Shown here piece by piece: positions 1-5,562 of a stretch of 7,674 nt of DNA (within the stretch, counting starts at the first letter, position 1; each line of letters begins with the position of its first letter). The translations under genes and the position numbers were made by a program. The notes beneath the pieces were generated by a model, which was given only the letters and a program-made list of their open reading frames with translations, ran no database searches and was not told the DNA's origin. Location of the stretch: NCBI GenBank assembly GCA_964582415.1, contig CAZOSF010000088.1, forward strand, positions 1-7,674, read 5' to 3'. The DNA is from CAZOSF01 sp964582415. Its GTDB lineage: Bacteria; Bacteroidota; Bacteroidia; Flavobacteriales; Flavobacteriaceae.

Positions 1-395
1 GGAAACCAATCTTTTTTTCCTGTGTCGTTGATTGGTCCATATTGCTCCAATCCTTTTACTTCAAATTTGTATTTATTTTCTTTGAAAGCCACTTCTATCG
101 TATATCGGAGGTCATTACAGGAGGTTTTTCCACGAACCGTAAAACAAAGTGCATTTCCTTTTTCCCCAGTGAAGGTAAATTTGTTTGCCTCTTCGGGATC
201 TGTTATGGTATAGCCTTGGGATTTTGCCCAGGCGAGGGCTTTTTTGTAAAGTTCCTGTTGCGAAAGTCCTTCCATGTCCTGTACGATATATTTTGGGGAA
301 AGACCCTGCATGTCATAATTGAAGGAATCTTGGGCTACGACGGAAAAGGAGTGGAAGCCGATAAATAAAATGAGGGAAAACATCAAATTTTTCAT
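1..395 (-). CDS. Secreted DUF4468-like protein (N-terminal part, cut by window edge)
   Basis: The minus-strand frame is open from the ATG at 395 to the window edge: 131 whole codons with no stop, so the C-terminus lies outside. Residues 1-21 form a typical signal peptide: M-K-N, then a hydrophobic core LMFSLILFIGF, ending VVA before QD. The mature part has an LSQQELYKKALAWAKSQGY segment (residues 44-62). Alternating beta-like stretches follow: FTFTGEKG, ALCFTVRGK, then RYTIEVAFKENKYKFEV at 97-113. This layout of a helix with an ELYxxAxxW pattern followed by strands ending RYTxxxxFKxxKYKF resembles DUF4468, a Bacteroidota domain of unknown role with a TBP-like fold. The family assignment is from memory of that pattern and is moderate; export from the cytoplasm is better supported. 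It lies 82 nt downstream of the methyltransferase gene on the same strand, and no clear promoter or terminator is visible between them. Confidence 0.72.
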   Translation of the reverse strand, partial: MKNLMFSLILFIGFHSFSVVAQDSFNYDMQGLSPKYIVQDMEGLSQQELYKKALAWAKSQGYTITDPEEANKFTFTGEKGNALCFTVRGKTSCNDLRYTIEVAFKENKYKFEVKGLEQYGPINDTGKKDWF

Positions 396-477
396 TTGGG
401 TACTAAGGTTTTGTTCATTCTGCAAGATAGAAATTCTATTGACTTTTAGGAAACTGAAATTTTGAAGTATTGTTCGA

Positions 478-1125
478 TCAAAAAGTGTACAGGTCGTTCA
501 GATGTTGTGCTATCACAATCGTATGGACTTCTTCGGTTCCATCGCTTTTCGAATAAGGCAATCGCCATTCTTTTTTTATTTCAAATCCTTCCCTTTTCAA
601 CAGGCCATGAATGAATTCTTCCGAATGAAACTGGAAATAGGTTTGGTCTCCAGCTTCTCCCGAAACAAATCCGGAGGCATCTGGGTCTCCGGGAACAAAA
701 CTCAAGTAAATCCACCCTCTGGAGACTAATCGATCCTTCAAATTTATTACAAGCTGTTTTACATCGTTACCCGATAAATAGGGAAGTACGAATCCCGCCA
801 AAATTGCATCGAAACGTTCAATGAGTGTATCCAACTTTCGGACATCCAATATCGATGTTCGGGCCTCTGGCACTTCTTCTTGAGCAATCTTTACCATATT
901 TGGGGCCACGTCCGTCAATAGTAGGTCAAGGTCCGGGCGTTTTTGAAGTAAGTACTTTCCAATGATTCCGGGGCCACTACCTAATTCCAAGACCTTGGCA
1001 CCTTTTGGCAAAACACTACAAAGGGTGTCATAGGTACCGTGATATAAATCGAAATCCATAAAACGATCCCGATAAAGTTTGGCTAATTTATTCCAGGTTT
1101 GAAAGGTTTCTTCGTAAGGATCCAT
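478..1125 (-). CDS. Class I SAM-dependent methyltransferase
   Basis: A 215-residue cytoplasmic methyltransferase with a Rossmann-type fold. SAM-binding motif I is VLELGSGPG at residues 45-53. The following strand LLLTDVAPNM carries the acidic residue expected to bind the SAM ribose. A later ILDVRKLDTL stretch and FDAILAGFVLPYL match motifs II-III and the post-motif strand. The N-terminus (YEETFQTWNKLAKLYRDRFMDFDLY) is the helical cap usual in flavobacterial members. The substrate cannot be read from the sequence. The frame extends 10 codons upstream to another ATG at 1155 (MPTLLFILKA). I prefer the ATG at 1125 because the conserved cap begins there, but the longer start is possible, since neither start has a clear ribosome binding site. 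It is divergent from the HupE/UreJ gene, with 68 nt between the preferred starts. Confidence 0.87.
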   Translation of the reverse strand: MDPYEETFQTWNKLAKLYRDRFMDFDLYHGTYDTLCSVLPKGAKVLELGSGPGIIGKYLLQKRPDLDLLLTDVAPNMVKIAQEEVPEARTSILDVRKLDTLIERFDAILAGFVLPYLSGNDVKQLVINLKDRLVSRGWIYLSFVPGDPDASGFVSGEAGDQTYFQFHSEEFIHGLLKREGFEIKKEWRLPYSKSDGTEEVHTIVIAQHLNDLYTF

Positions 1126-1170
1126 GGCCTTTAAAATGAAGAGTAAGGTAGGCATTTTTCCCAGATTGCT

Positions 1171-1178
1171 TACTTTTG
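1171..1178 (+). promoter_or_regulatory. Candidate -7 promoter element for the HupE/UreJ gene
   Basis: TACTTTTG matches the Bacteroidota primary-sigma -7 consensus TAnnTTTG exactly and ends 15 nt before the ATG at 1194, which would give a leader of roughly 10 nt. No convincing -33 TTTG is present at the expected 17-23 nt upstream, so this rests on a single box plus position. Confidence 0.42.
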
Positions 1179-1193
1179 AAAAAAACGATACTC

Positions 1194-1769
1194 ATGTCCG
1201 AATTTTGGTTGTATTTCAATCTTGGGCTTTACCATGTACTCGATTGGCAGGCCTACGACCATATTTTATTTATTGTGGCCTTGTGCGCTGCCTACGGCTG
1301 GAATTCCTGGCGGCGATTGTTGCTATTAGTAACCATGTTTACCCTGGGTCACACAGCGTCCCTTTTCCTGAGCCACTATCAGGTAATGGCGGTTTCACCC
1401 ACATGGATCGAATTTTTAATCCCAGTAACCATTCTTTCCGCAGCCTTCTATAACCTATTTAAATCGGGTCGGAATCAAGGAAATGAACGGGTCGGACTCT
1501 TATTTCTTGTCACCTTATTTTTTGGACTTATTCACGGATTTGGATTTGGCCGATACTATAACCAAATCAATGATGAAGGCGCAATTTTGCCTTTGCTCGA
1601 GTTTGCCTTGGGAATCGAATTGGCTCAGGTGATCATCGTTTTAAGTGTTTTGGTGGTGGGCTATTTCATTCAGACCTTTTTCAGAATTCAGCAACGGGAT
1701 TGGGTTATGGTTATTTCTTCCATGGTCATAGGGATGACTTTCCCAATGCTTATTGAAAATTGGCCTTAA
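1194..1769 (+). CDS. HupE/UreJ-family integral membrane protein
   Basis: A 191-residue polytopic membrane protein with about six hydrophobic segments. Conserved polar residues lie inside or next to helices, in the order expected for HupE/UreJ proteins: H14 and D17 in LYHVLD, D22-H23 in YDHILF, H53 in LGHTASL, H114 in GLIHGFGF, and acidic E136/E142 in the penultimate helix. These histidines and acids are the likely metal-coordinating set. Characterised relatives are linked to nickel or cobalt uptake for hydrogenase or urease. No urease or hydrogenase gene lies in this window, so the substrate is undetermined. The frame also contains a TTG at 1176, but the ATG at 1194 begins the conserved MSEFWLYFNLGL N-terminus and sits at a sensible distance from the TACTTTTG box. 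The gene is probably transcribed alone, with 86 nt before the deaminase gene. Confidence 0.86.
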   Translation: MSEFWLYFNLGLYHVLDWQAYDHILFIVALCAAYGWNSWRRLLLLVTMFTLGHTASLFLSHYQVMAVSPTWIEFLIPVTILSAAFYNLFKSGRNQGNERVGLLFLVTLFFGLIHGFGFGRYYNQINDEGAILPLLEFALGIELAQVIIVLSVLVVGYFIQTFFRIQQRDWVMVISSMVIGMTFPMLIENWP

Positions 1770-1811
1770 AAACGAGTGTATATTTTTCGGAAACATTTAA
1801 CACCGCATTCT

Positions 1812-1842
1812 TTTGAAGGCGTGTAACTTCCTTTTAAATTCG
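1812..1842 (+). promoter_or_regulatory. Candidate promoter of the dCMP deaminase-S41 peptidase operon
   Basis: A TTTG at 1812-1815 (-33 element) is followed after 19 nt by TAAATTCG at 1835-1842, one mismatch from TAnnTTTG. Spacing suits the Bacteroidota vegetative sigma factor. Transcription would start about 7-9 nt before the ATG at 1856. It is the only plausible pair in the 86-nt spacer. Confidence 0.4.
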
Positions 1843-1855
1843 CTACGAATACAGT

Positions 1856-2284
1856 ATGAAGAAAGAGAAGCAATTACAATATGATGTTGCCTACCTGAAG
1901 ATGGCAAAGGAATGGAGCAAGCTTTCCTATTGCAAACGCCGTCAGGTTGGGGCGCTCATCGTGAAAGATAAGATGATCATTAGCGATGGGTATAACGGTA
2001 CCCCAACCGGTTTCGAGAATCTGTGTGAGGACGACGAAGGGTATACTAAGTGGTACGTGCTTCATGCCGAAGCCAATGCTATTTCGAAAGTGGCGTCCTC
2101 CACCCAGTCCTGTCATGGTGGTACGCTCTATATCACGATGTCACCCTGTCAGCAGTGCAGCAAGCTGATTCACCAAGCGGGGATTTCACGAGTGGTGTAT
2201 CATGAAGCCTATAAAGATGCTTCGGGGGTAAAATTTTTGGAGAAGGCAGGCGTTGAAATTAGACACATCGAAGAACTAGACTAA
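1856..2284 (+). CDS. Deoxycytidylate (dCMP) deaminase
   Basis: A 142-residue zinc-dependent deaminase converting dCMP to dUMP, the precursor for thymidylate synthesis; cytoplasmic. The cytidine/deoxycytidylate deaminase zinc signature is intact. H70 and E72 lie in LHAEANAI, where E72 is the proton shuttle, and C98 and C101 in MSPCQQC complete the zinc site. The N-terminal half has RRQVGALIVKD and GYNGTPTGFENLCED (residues 28-59), the substrate-binding pattern that separates dCMP deaminases (ComEB type) from tRNA adenosine or free cytidine deaminases. Length is normal for the bacterial enzyme. The stop at 2282-2284 is 3 nt before the ATG of the S41 peptidase gene, implying co-transcription. 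The related ribonucleotide reductase genes lie downstream on the same strand, but separated by a minus-strand pair, so they are not in the same operon. Confidence 0.93.
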   Translation: MKKEKQLQYDVAYLKMAKEWSKLSYCKRRQVGALIVKDKMIISDGYNGTPTGFENLCEDDEGYTKWYVLHAEANAISKVASSTQSCHGGTLYITMSPCQQCSKLIHQAGISRVVYHEAYKDASGVKFLEKAGVEIRHIEELD

Positions 2285-2287
2285 GAG

Positions 2288-3748
2288 ATGAAAATCAGTA
2301 CTTGGAAAAAATATGTGCCTATTTGGATGGGGTTAGCCCTAGCCCTAGGTATCTTTTTGGGTTCCAAGCTGAACTTTCAGGACAGCAATAAGAAAATATT
2401 CGCCACCAATTCGAAAAAGGACAAGCTGAATCGCTTGATCGATTATATCGATTATGAATATGTGGATGAAGTGAATACCGATAGTATCGTAGATGTTACC
2501 GTGAATGGCATCTTGGAGAATCTGGATCCACATTCCGTTTACATACCCGTTTCCGAGTACGAGGACAATGCCGATGACATGCGTGGTAATTTTGTGGGAA
2601 TAGGAGTGAGCTTCTACGTGTATCGGGATTCCATCGCCGTGATTCGAGCCATTGAAGGAGGTAGTGCCGAAAGAGCAGGCATAAAGGGAGGCGATCGAAT
2701 TCTCTATGCAGACGGTAAAAAGCTTTTCGGGGAAACCCTCGACCGAGATAGTATCTCAAAATTCCTTAAAGGAGAAATCAATTCGAAAGTCGATTTACAA
2801 GTCTACCGCAAAGGCGAAGGTCTTTTGGATGTTACCCTCAAACGCCGTCGTATCCCAATTATAAGTGTGGACGCCTCCTATATGATTTCCGACAAATTGG
2901 GGTATATCAAAATCAATCGTTTCTCGGAAAGCACCTATGCCGAATTCAAATCGGCAATAGATGTCCTCATCGGTCAAGGCATGGAGCGACTGGTATTGGA
3001 TTTGCGGGATAATCCCGGGGGTTATATTTCCTCTGCAGAAAAGGTCTTGGATGAATTTTTGGAAGACGATACCTTATTGCTCATCACCAAAAATAAGGCA
3101 GGGGATGAGACCCGTAGTTATGCTTCCCGAAAGGGGGATTTTGAAGACGGAAAACTATATGTGCTNNNNNNNNNNNNNNNNNNNNNNNNNNNNNNNNNNN
3201 NNNNNNNNNNNNNNNNNNNNNNNNNNNNNNNNNNNNNNNNNNNNNNNNNNNNNNNNNNNNNNNNNTATGAAAATCGCTATCGCAACGGAGAGCTACTCCA
3301 TGCGGATAGCATCAAGGTAGCCGATTCGTTGCGATTTATCACTCCAAAAGGGAAGGTGGTCTATGGTGGAGGCGGAATCATTCCCGACGTGTTTGTTCCA
3401 AAAGATACAAGTATTGAAAATGAAACCTTGGCCTATGTAACCCGGAATGGGTTTATGAGCTATTTTATATTCGAACACTTAGAGCAGAACCGAAAAGAAT
3501 TTTCGGGAATGACTTTTGAAGATTTTAGCGATCATTATGTGGTCACTGATGCCCTGGCAGAACAGTTTATCACCTACGCGCGACTTCAGGAAGCGCATAT
3601 CGATATGACCGATTACTTAGAAGAATTAAAGTTAGCCCTTAAGGCGAATATCGGGCAACAATTGTTCGGCCCAAATGCCTATGAGTTCATCCTGAACGAA
3701 CAGGATAGTATGCTTCAAAAAGTACGGGAATTGGAAGCTGCCTTTTAG
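2288..3748 (+). CDS. S41-family C-terminal-processing peptidase (interrupted by assembly gap)
   Basis: A periplasmic or membrane-anchored serine protease of the CtpA/Prc group, which cleaves proteins near their C-termini. Residues 1-25 give a short basic N-terminus and one hydrophobic segment (signal anchor or signal peptide). The helical N-terminal region includes NGILENLDPHSVYIP (residues 73-87). A PDZ domain runs from about 100 to 185, with GIGVSFYVYRDSIAV and AERAGIKGGDRIL. The start of the protease core is KLGYIKINRFSE and LVLDLRDNPGG (residues 235-245). The 100-N run follows codon 292 and hides the part where the Ser/Lys dyad should be. After it come 160 codons with the conserved ITPKGKVVYGGGGIIPD tail and a charged helical C-terminus. 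The frame is continuous across the padding, so 486 residues can be read, but the true protein is probably about 530. Start chosen 3 nt after the deaminase stop; same operon. The stop abuts the convergent small membrane gene. Confidence 0.93.
   Translation: MKISTWKKYVPIWMGLALALGIFLGSKLNFQDSNKKIFATNSKKDKLNRLIDYIDYEYVDEVNTDSIVDVTVNGILENLDPHSVYIPVSEYEDNADDMRGNFVGIGVSFYVYRDSIAVIRAIEGGSAERAGIKGGDRILYADGKKLFGETLDRDSISKFLKGEINSKVDLQVYRKGEGLLDVTLKRRRIPIISVDASYMISDKLGYIKINRFSESTYAEFKSAIDVLIGQGMERLVLDLRDNPGGYISSAEKVLDEFLEDDTLLLITKNKAGDETRSYASRKGDFEDGKLYVXXXXXXXXXXXXXXXXXXXXXXXXXXXXXXXXXXYENRYRNGELLHADSIKVADSLRFITPKGKVVYGGGGIIPDVFVPKDTSIENETLAYVTRNGFMSYFIFEHLEQNRKEFSGMTFEDFSDHYVVTDALAEQFITYARLQEAHIDMTDYLEELKLALKANIGQQLFGPNAYEFILNEQDSMLQKVRELEAAF
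3166..3265. other. Assembly gap (100 N) inside the S41 peptidase gene
   Basis: A run of exactly 100 N. The base pair ct before it completes a Leu codon whatever follows, and the frame after it (tat gaa aat) is the correct one. S41 relatives have about 75-80 residues between the conserved YVL strand and the YENRYRNGEL segment, so I estimate that about 220-235 nt are absent; the 100 N looks like a fixed pad. The hidden part should carry the nucleophilic Ser (SASASE region) and the catalytic Lys (FGKGLVQ region). Confidence 0.9.
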
Positions 3749-3952
3749 TTATCTTTTCCCCTTCGACTTTGCTTTAATAGCCAAGGAAGCATTCAGAATA
3801 AGTACCAAAATAATGGCACAGGCCGCCGCCAAAATTCCAATCAGAGCAACTTGACTTTCCCCTTCGAACAGGTTTTCAAAATTTAGTTTTGTGCTGTTGT
3901 AAACAATCAAGGCAAGACCAATGATAAGGAGTAGGATGCGAAAGATTTTCAT
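3749..3952 (-). CDS. Small two-helix membrane protein of unknown function
   Basis: I do not recognise a named family. The 67 residues are MKIF followed by a hydrophobic helix (RILLLIIGLALIVY, about 5-18). A polar loop comes next, with NSTKLNFENLFEGES (19-33), then a second long helix (VALIGILAAACAIILVLILNASLAI, about 35-59) and a strongly basic tail ending KAKSKGKR. This suggests a small inner-membrane protein with a cytoplasmic positively charged C-terminus. The reading frame follows the MarC gene by 9 nt on the same strand, so the two are probably co-transcribed. That position, the membrane-protein composition and the tight spacing are the evidence that it is real. Its TAA stop directly abuts the TAG stop of the convergent S41 gene, with no bases between. 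Confidence 0.7.
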   Translation of the reverse strand: MKIFRILLLIIGLALIVYNSTKLNFENLFEGESQVALIGILAAACAIILVLILNASLAIKAKSKGKR

Positions 3953-3961
3953 GATATTATT

Positions 3962-4540
3962 TTAGAAAAGTTCCTGAATGTTCGAGGTGAATAACTTTAC
4001 GGCAATGGCTAAAAGGATTACCCCAAATACTTTTTGAATGATTCCAATCCCGTTTTTACCCAATATACGTTGAATTTTGGCCGAAGTCTTCAAGACGATA
4101 TAAATCAAGATTACATTTATGATAACGGCGACAATAACGTTTTCCACCCGATACTCTGCGCGTAGTGAAAGCAAGGTGGTAAGGGTTCCTGGTCCGGCCA
4201 ACATGGGGAATGCCAATGGGAAGATGGAAACTGTGTCGGGATGACTACCATCATCCTTAAACAAGGTAATGCCCAAGATCATTTCCAGGGCGATAAAAAA
4301 TAGGACAAAAGCTCCGGCAACTGCAAATTCGTTGACATCGATACCTATCAGTCGCAACATTTCCCTTCCCAGAAATAGAAACAACACCATGACAAAGGCA
4401 GCAATTACAGAAGCCTTTTCGCTGTGAATATGACCCACCTTCTCCCGAAGGCTAATCACGATTGGGATATTCCCCACAATGTCGATTACGGCAAATAAAA
4501 CCATTGTGGCCGTAACGATTTCTTTCAGATTAAATTCCAT
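3962..4540 (-). CDS. MarC-family integral membrane protein
   Basis: A 192-residue inner-membrane protein with about six transmembrane segments. Family signatures are visible: the polar DIVGNIP turn in helix 1 (residues 20-26, equivalent to the DPxGxxP of many members), and FPLAFPMLAGPGTLTT at 107-122, the most conserved stretch of the family. A further NGIGIIQKVFGVILLAIAV stretch lies near the C-terminus. Length is normal. MarC was originally named for a link to multiple antibiotic resistance that was later not supported, so the transport role and substrate are unknown; no drug-resistance function should be assumed. The frame is open back to a TTG at 4561, but the ATG at 4540 gives the usual MEFNLKEIV N-terminus. 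A TACTTTTG promoter box lies 18 nt upstream. The 67-residue membrane protein gene follows after 9 nt. Confidence 0.9.
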   Translation of the reverse strand: MEFNLKEIVTATMVLFAVIDIVGNIPIVISLREKVGHIHSEKASVIAAFVMVLFLFLGREMLRLIGIDVNEFAVAGAFVLFFIALEMILGITLFKDDGSHPDTVSIFPLAFPMLAGPGTLTTLLSLRAEYRVENVIVAVIINVILIYIVLKTSAKIQRILGKNGIGIIQKVFGVILLAIAVKLFTSNIQELF

Positions 4541-4558
4541 TTTCCGCGTATTGCGCTG

Positions 4559-4566
4559 CAAAAGTA
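4559..4566 (-). promoter_or_regulatory. Candidate -7 promoter element for the MarC operon
   Basis: Read on the minus strand this is TACTTTTG, an exact TAnnTTTG match whose end is 18 nt before the MarC ATG at 4540, predicting a leader of about 14 nt. No clear -33 TTTG is seen. Its position also argues against the TTG start at 4561, which would overlap the box. Confidence 0.5.
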
Positions 4567-4612
4567 CATAAAGAATTTAGGAAGTAGTGAGCGCCGAGGT
4601 AGGAAATACCAC

Positions 4613-4620
4613 TATCTTTG
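4613..4620 (+). promoter_or_regulatory. Candidate -7 promoter element of the DUF3109 gene, almost touching the ATG
   Basis: TATCTTTG is an exact TAnnTTTG match and is followed by CGCC and then the ATG at 4625. With usual spacing the transcript would begin at or within a base or two of the start codon, so translation may be leaderless. No TTTG is evident near -33. It is divergent from the MarC box, with 46 nt between the two elements. Confidence 0.58.
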
Positions 4621-4624
4621 CGCC

Positions 4625-5191
4625 ATGTTTCAATTAGGGAAAACCATCGTTTCTGAAGATTTGCTCGAAAAGGAGTTTGTATGCAATCTAAGTGCTTGTA
4701 AAGGGGCTTGTTGTATTGAAGGAGAGGCAGGAGCGCCCGTTACCAAAGAAGAGGTTGCCATTCTGAAGGAGATTTACCCAAAAGTAAAACCCTTTCTGCG
4801 TCCCGAGGGTATTGCCGCAATTGAAGCCCAAGGCACCCATATCGTGAGTCCGTTGGACGAATTGGAAACCCCCTTGGTGGAGGGGAGGGAATGCGCCTAT
4901 GTAACCTTCAATGAAATGGGGTATGCCAGTTGCGGCATAGAGGATGCCTTCAATGCTGGGGAAATCGATTTTCGAAAGCCAATATCCTGTCATTTATATC
5001 CAGTACGCGTTCAGGACTATAGTGAATTTGCAGCAGTGAATTACCATCGTTGGCCTATTTGCGATGACGCTTGTGTTCTAGGTAAGGAATTAAAAGTGCC
5101 CGTATACAAATTTGTAAAGGAGGCTTTGATTCGCAAGTTTGGAGAAAATTGGTACGACGAGTTGGAAAAGGTAGCCCAGGCGCTTCAATAA
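4625..5191 (+). CDS. DUF3109-family cysteine-rich protein
   Basis: A 188-residue soluble protein, with no signal peptide or membrane segment, that matches the DUF3109 family common in Bacteroidota. It starts MFQLGKTIVSEDLLEKEFVC. Nine cysteines are arranged in conserved clusters: C20, C25, C29 and C30 (C-x4-C-x3-CC, in CNLSACKGACC), C90, C103, C122 in SCHLYPVR, and C146 and C150 in CDDAC. The CxxxCC plus SCxxYPxR arrangement resembles the YkgJ-type zinc or iron-sulphur cluster-binding families, so metal binding is a reasonable inference; no biochemical role is established to my knowledge. The start is fixed by the family N-terminus and by the promoter box 4 nt upstream. It is followed by a T-rich stretch but no GC-rich terminator hairpin, and then by a 371-nt gene-free region before nrdB. 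Confidence 0.92.
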   Translation: MFQLGKTIVSEDLLEKEFVCNLSACKGACCIEGEAGAPVTKEEVAILKEIYPKVKPFLRPEGIAAIEAQGTHIVSPLDELETPLVEGRECAYVTFNEMGYASCGIEDAFNAGEIDFRKPISCHLYPVRVQDYSEFAAVNYHRWPICDDACVLGKELKVPVYKFVKEALIRKFGENWYDELEKVAQALQ

Positions 5192-5231
5192 TTCCAAAAA
5201 TCATTTTTTAGACTTTTTTTGACGGAAATTA

Positions 5232-5467
5232 TGTTAAAATTTCCATCCCTTTCTTGTTGAAATTTCTTGGTGAGAAATCCATTACAAAACCTAGGTGAGC
5301 CGAGAAATAATGTAAGGTTGTCGCGCTTTTCAACCATGCATCCATCAATTGTTCATAAGCCCGGTGTTATAATATTAAAAGACTGATAAACAGATGTATA
5401 ACTTCAATTTTTAACAAAACAATAGTAACAGCGCCAGAAGCCGGATGTTGAAAACTTTGTTAAAAAC
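5232..5467. repeat. Cluster of TGTTRAAAW motifs with a perfect 11-bp inverted repeat
   Basis: Motif copies are TGTTAAAAT (5232-5240), TGTTGAAAT (5255-5263), TGTTAAAAA on the minus strand (5408-5416), TGTTGAAAA (5446-5454) and TGTTAAAAA (5458-5466). A one-mismatch copy, GGTTGAAAA, lies on the minus strand (5327-5335). The last two plus-strand copies form a direct repeat, TGTTGAAAAC then TGTTAAAAAC, starting 12 nt apart. TTTTTAACAAA (5408-5418) is the exact reverse complement of TTTGTTAAAAA (5456-5466). The motif is one base from a DnaA-box-like TGTGGAAAA, and DnaA regulates nrd genes in E. coli. A DnaA link here is inference only; another regulator is equally possible. Confidence 0.5.
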
Positions 5468-5505
5468 GGAAGCTTCATTTTCAGGCATTTGGAAATAAAA
5501 ATTTT

Positions 5506-5513
5506 CATATTTG
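5506..5513 (+). promoter_or_regulatory. Weak candidate -7 element for nrdB
   Basis: CATATTTG differs from TAnnTTTG at the first base and would give a 5' leader of about 43 nt. No -33 TTTG stands at the right distance (one at 5488-5491 is too close). It is the best box I found just before nrdB. An alternative, AAACTTTG at 5452-5459, lies inside the repeated motif. Confidence 0.22.
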
Positions 5514-5562
5514 TTGGTCCCTAGTAAGCTCAAAATTTTTCTAATTGTAAAGCCAAGGACAC

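Larger units (their letters stand above)
5192..5562. other. 371-nt gene-free region upstream of nrdB
   Basis: No protein gene is supported here; the plus-strand open frames I followed are short (17 codons or fewer). It holds T-rich runs just after the DUF3109 stop (5205-5220) and a weak hairpin GGAAATT/AATTTCC with a 7-nt loop (5224-5244) that lacks a following T-run. It also holds five TGTTRAAAW motifs, a perfect 11-bp inverted repeat, and a weak promoter-like box near 5506. The length and motif density suggest a regulatory leader for the ribonucleotide reductase genes. No known riboswitch and no clear NrdR box were recognised. Confidence 0.6.

Noticed and set aside
42..368. Open frame of 109 codons on the plus strand at the left edge
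   Set aside because: It lies antisense to a frame at 1-395 with an intact signal peptide and a recognisable domain pattern, and its own translation is Phe/Cys-rich with no domain pattern.
427..439. Hyphenated palindrome ATAGAA-A-TTCTAT between the methyltransferase and DUF4468-like genes as an operator
   Set aside because: It is a single AT-rich 13-nt palindrome with no promoter box beside it; such palindromes are common by chance.
5224..5244. GGAAATT/AATTTCC hairpin after the DUF3109 gene as a terminator
   Set aside because: The stem is short and AT-rich and is followed by ATCCCTTTC rather than a T-run; the T-run lies before it instead.
5368..5373. Perfect TATAAT, an E. coli-type -10 box, upstream of nrdB
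   Set aside because: Bacteroidota use a different vegetative sigma factor (TAnnTTTG), there is no matching -35 element, and it is about 190 nt from the ATG in AT-rich sequence.
5445..5498. 17-codon frame (starting MLKTLLKTEAS) upstream of nrdB as a possible leader peptide
   Set aside because: It has no ribosome binding site or attenuator structure, and its first codons are simply the TGTTRAAAA repeats read as codons.
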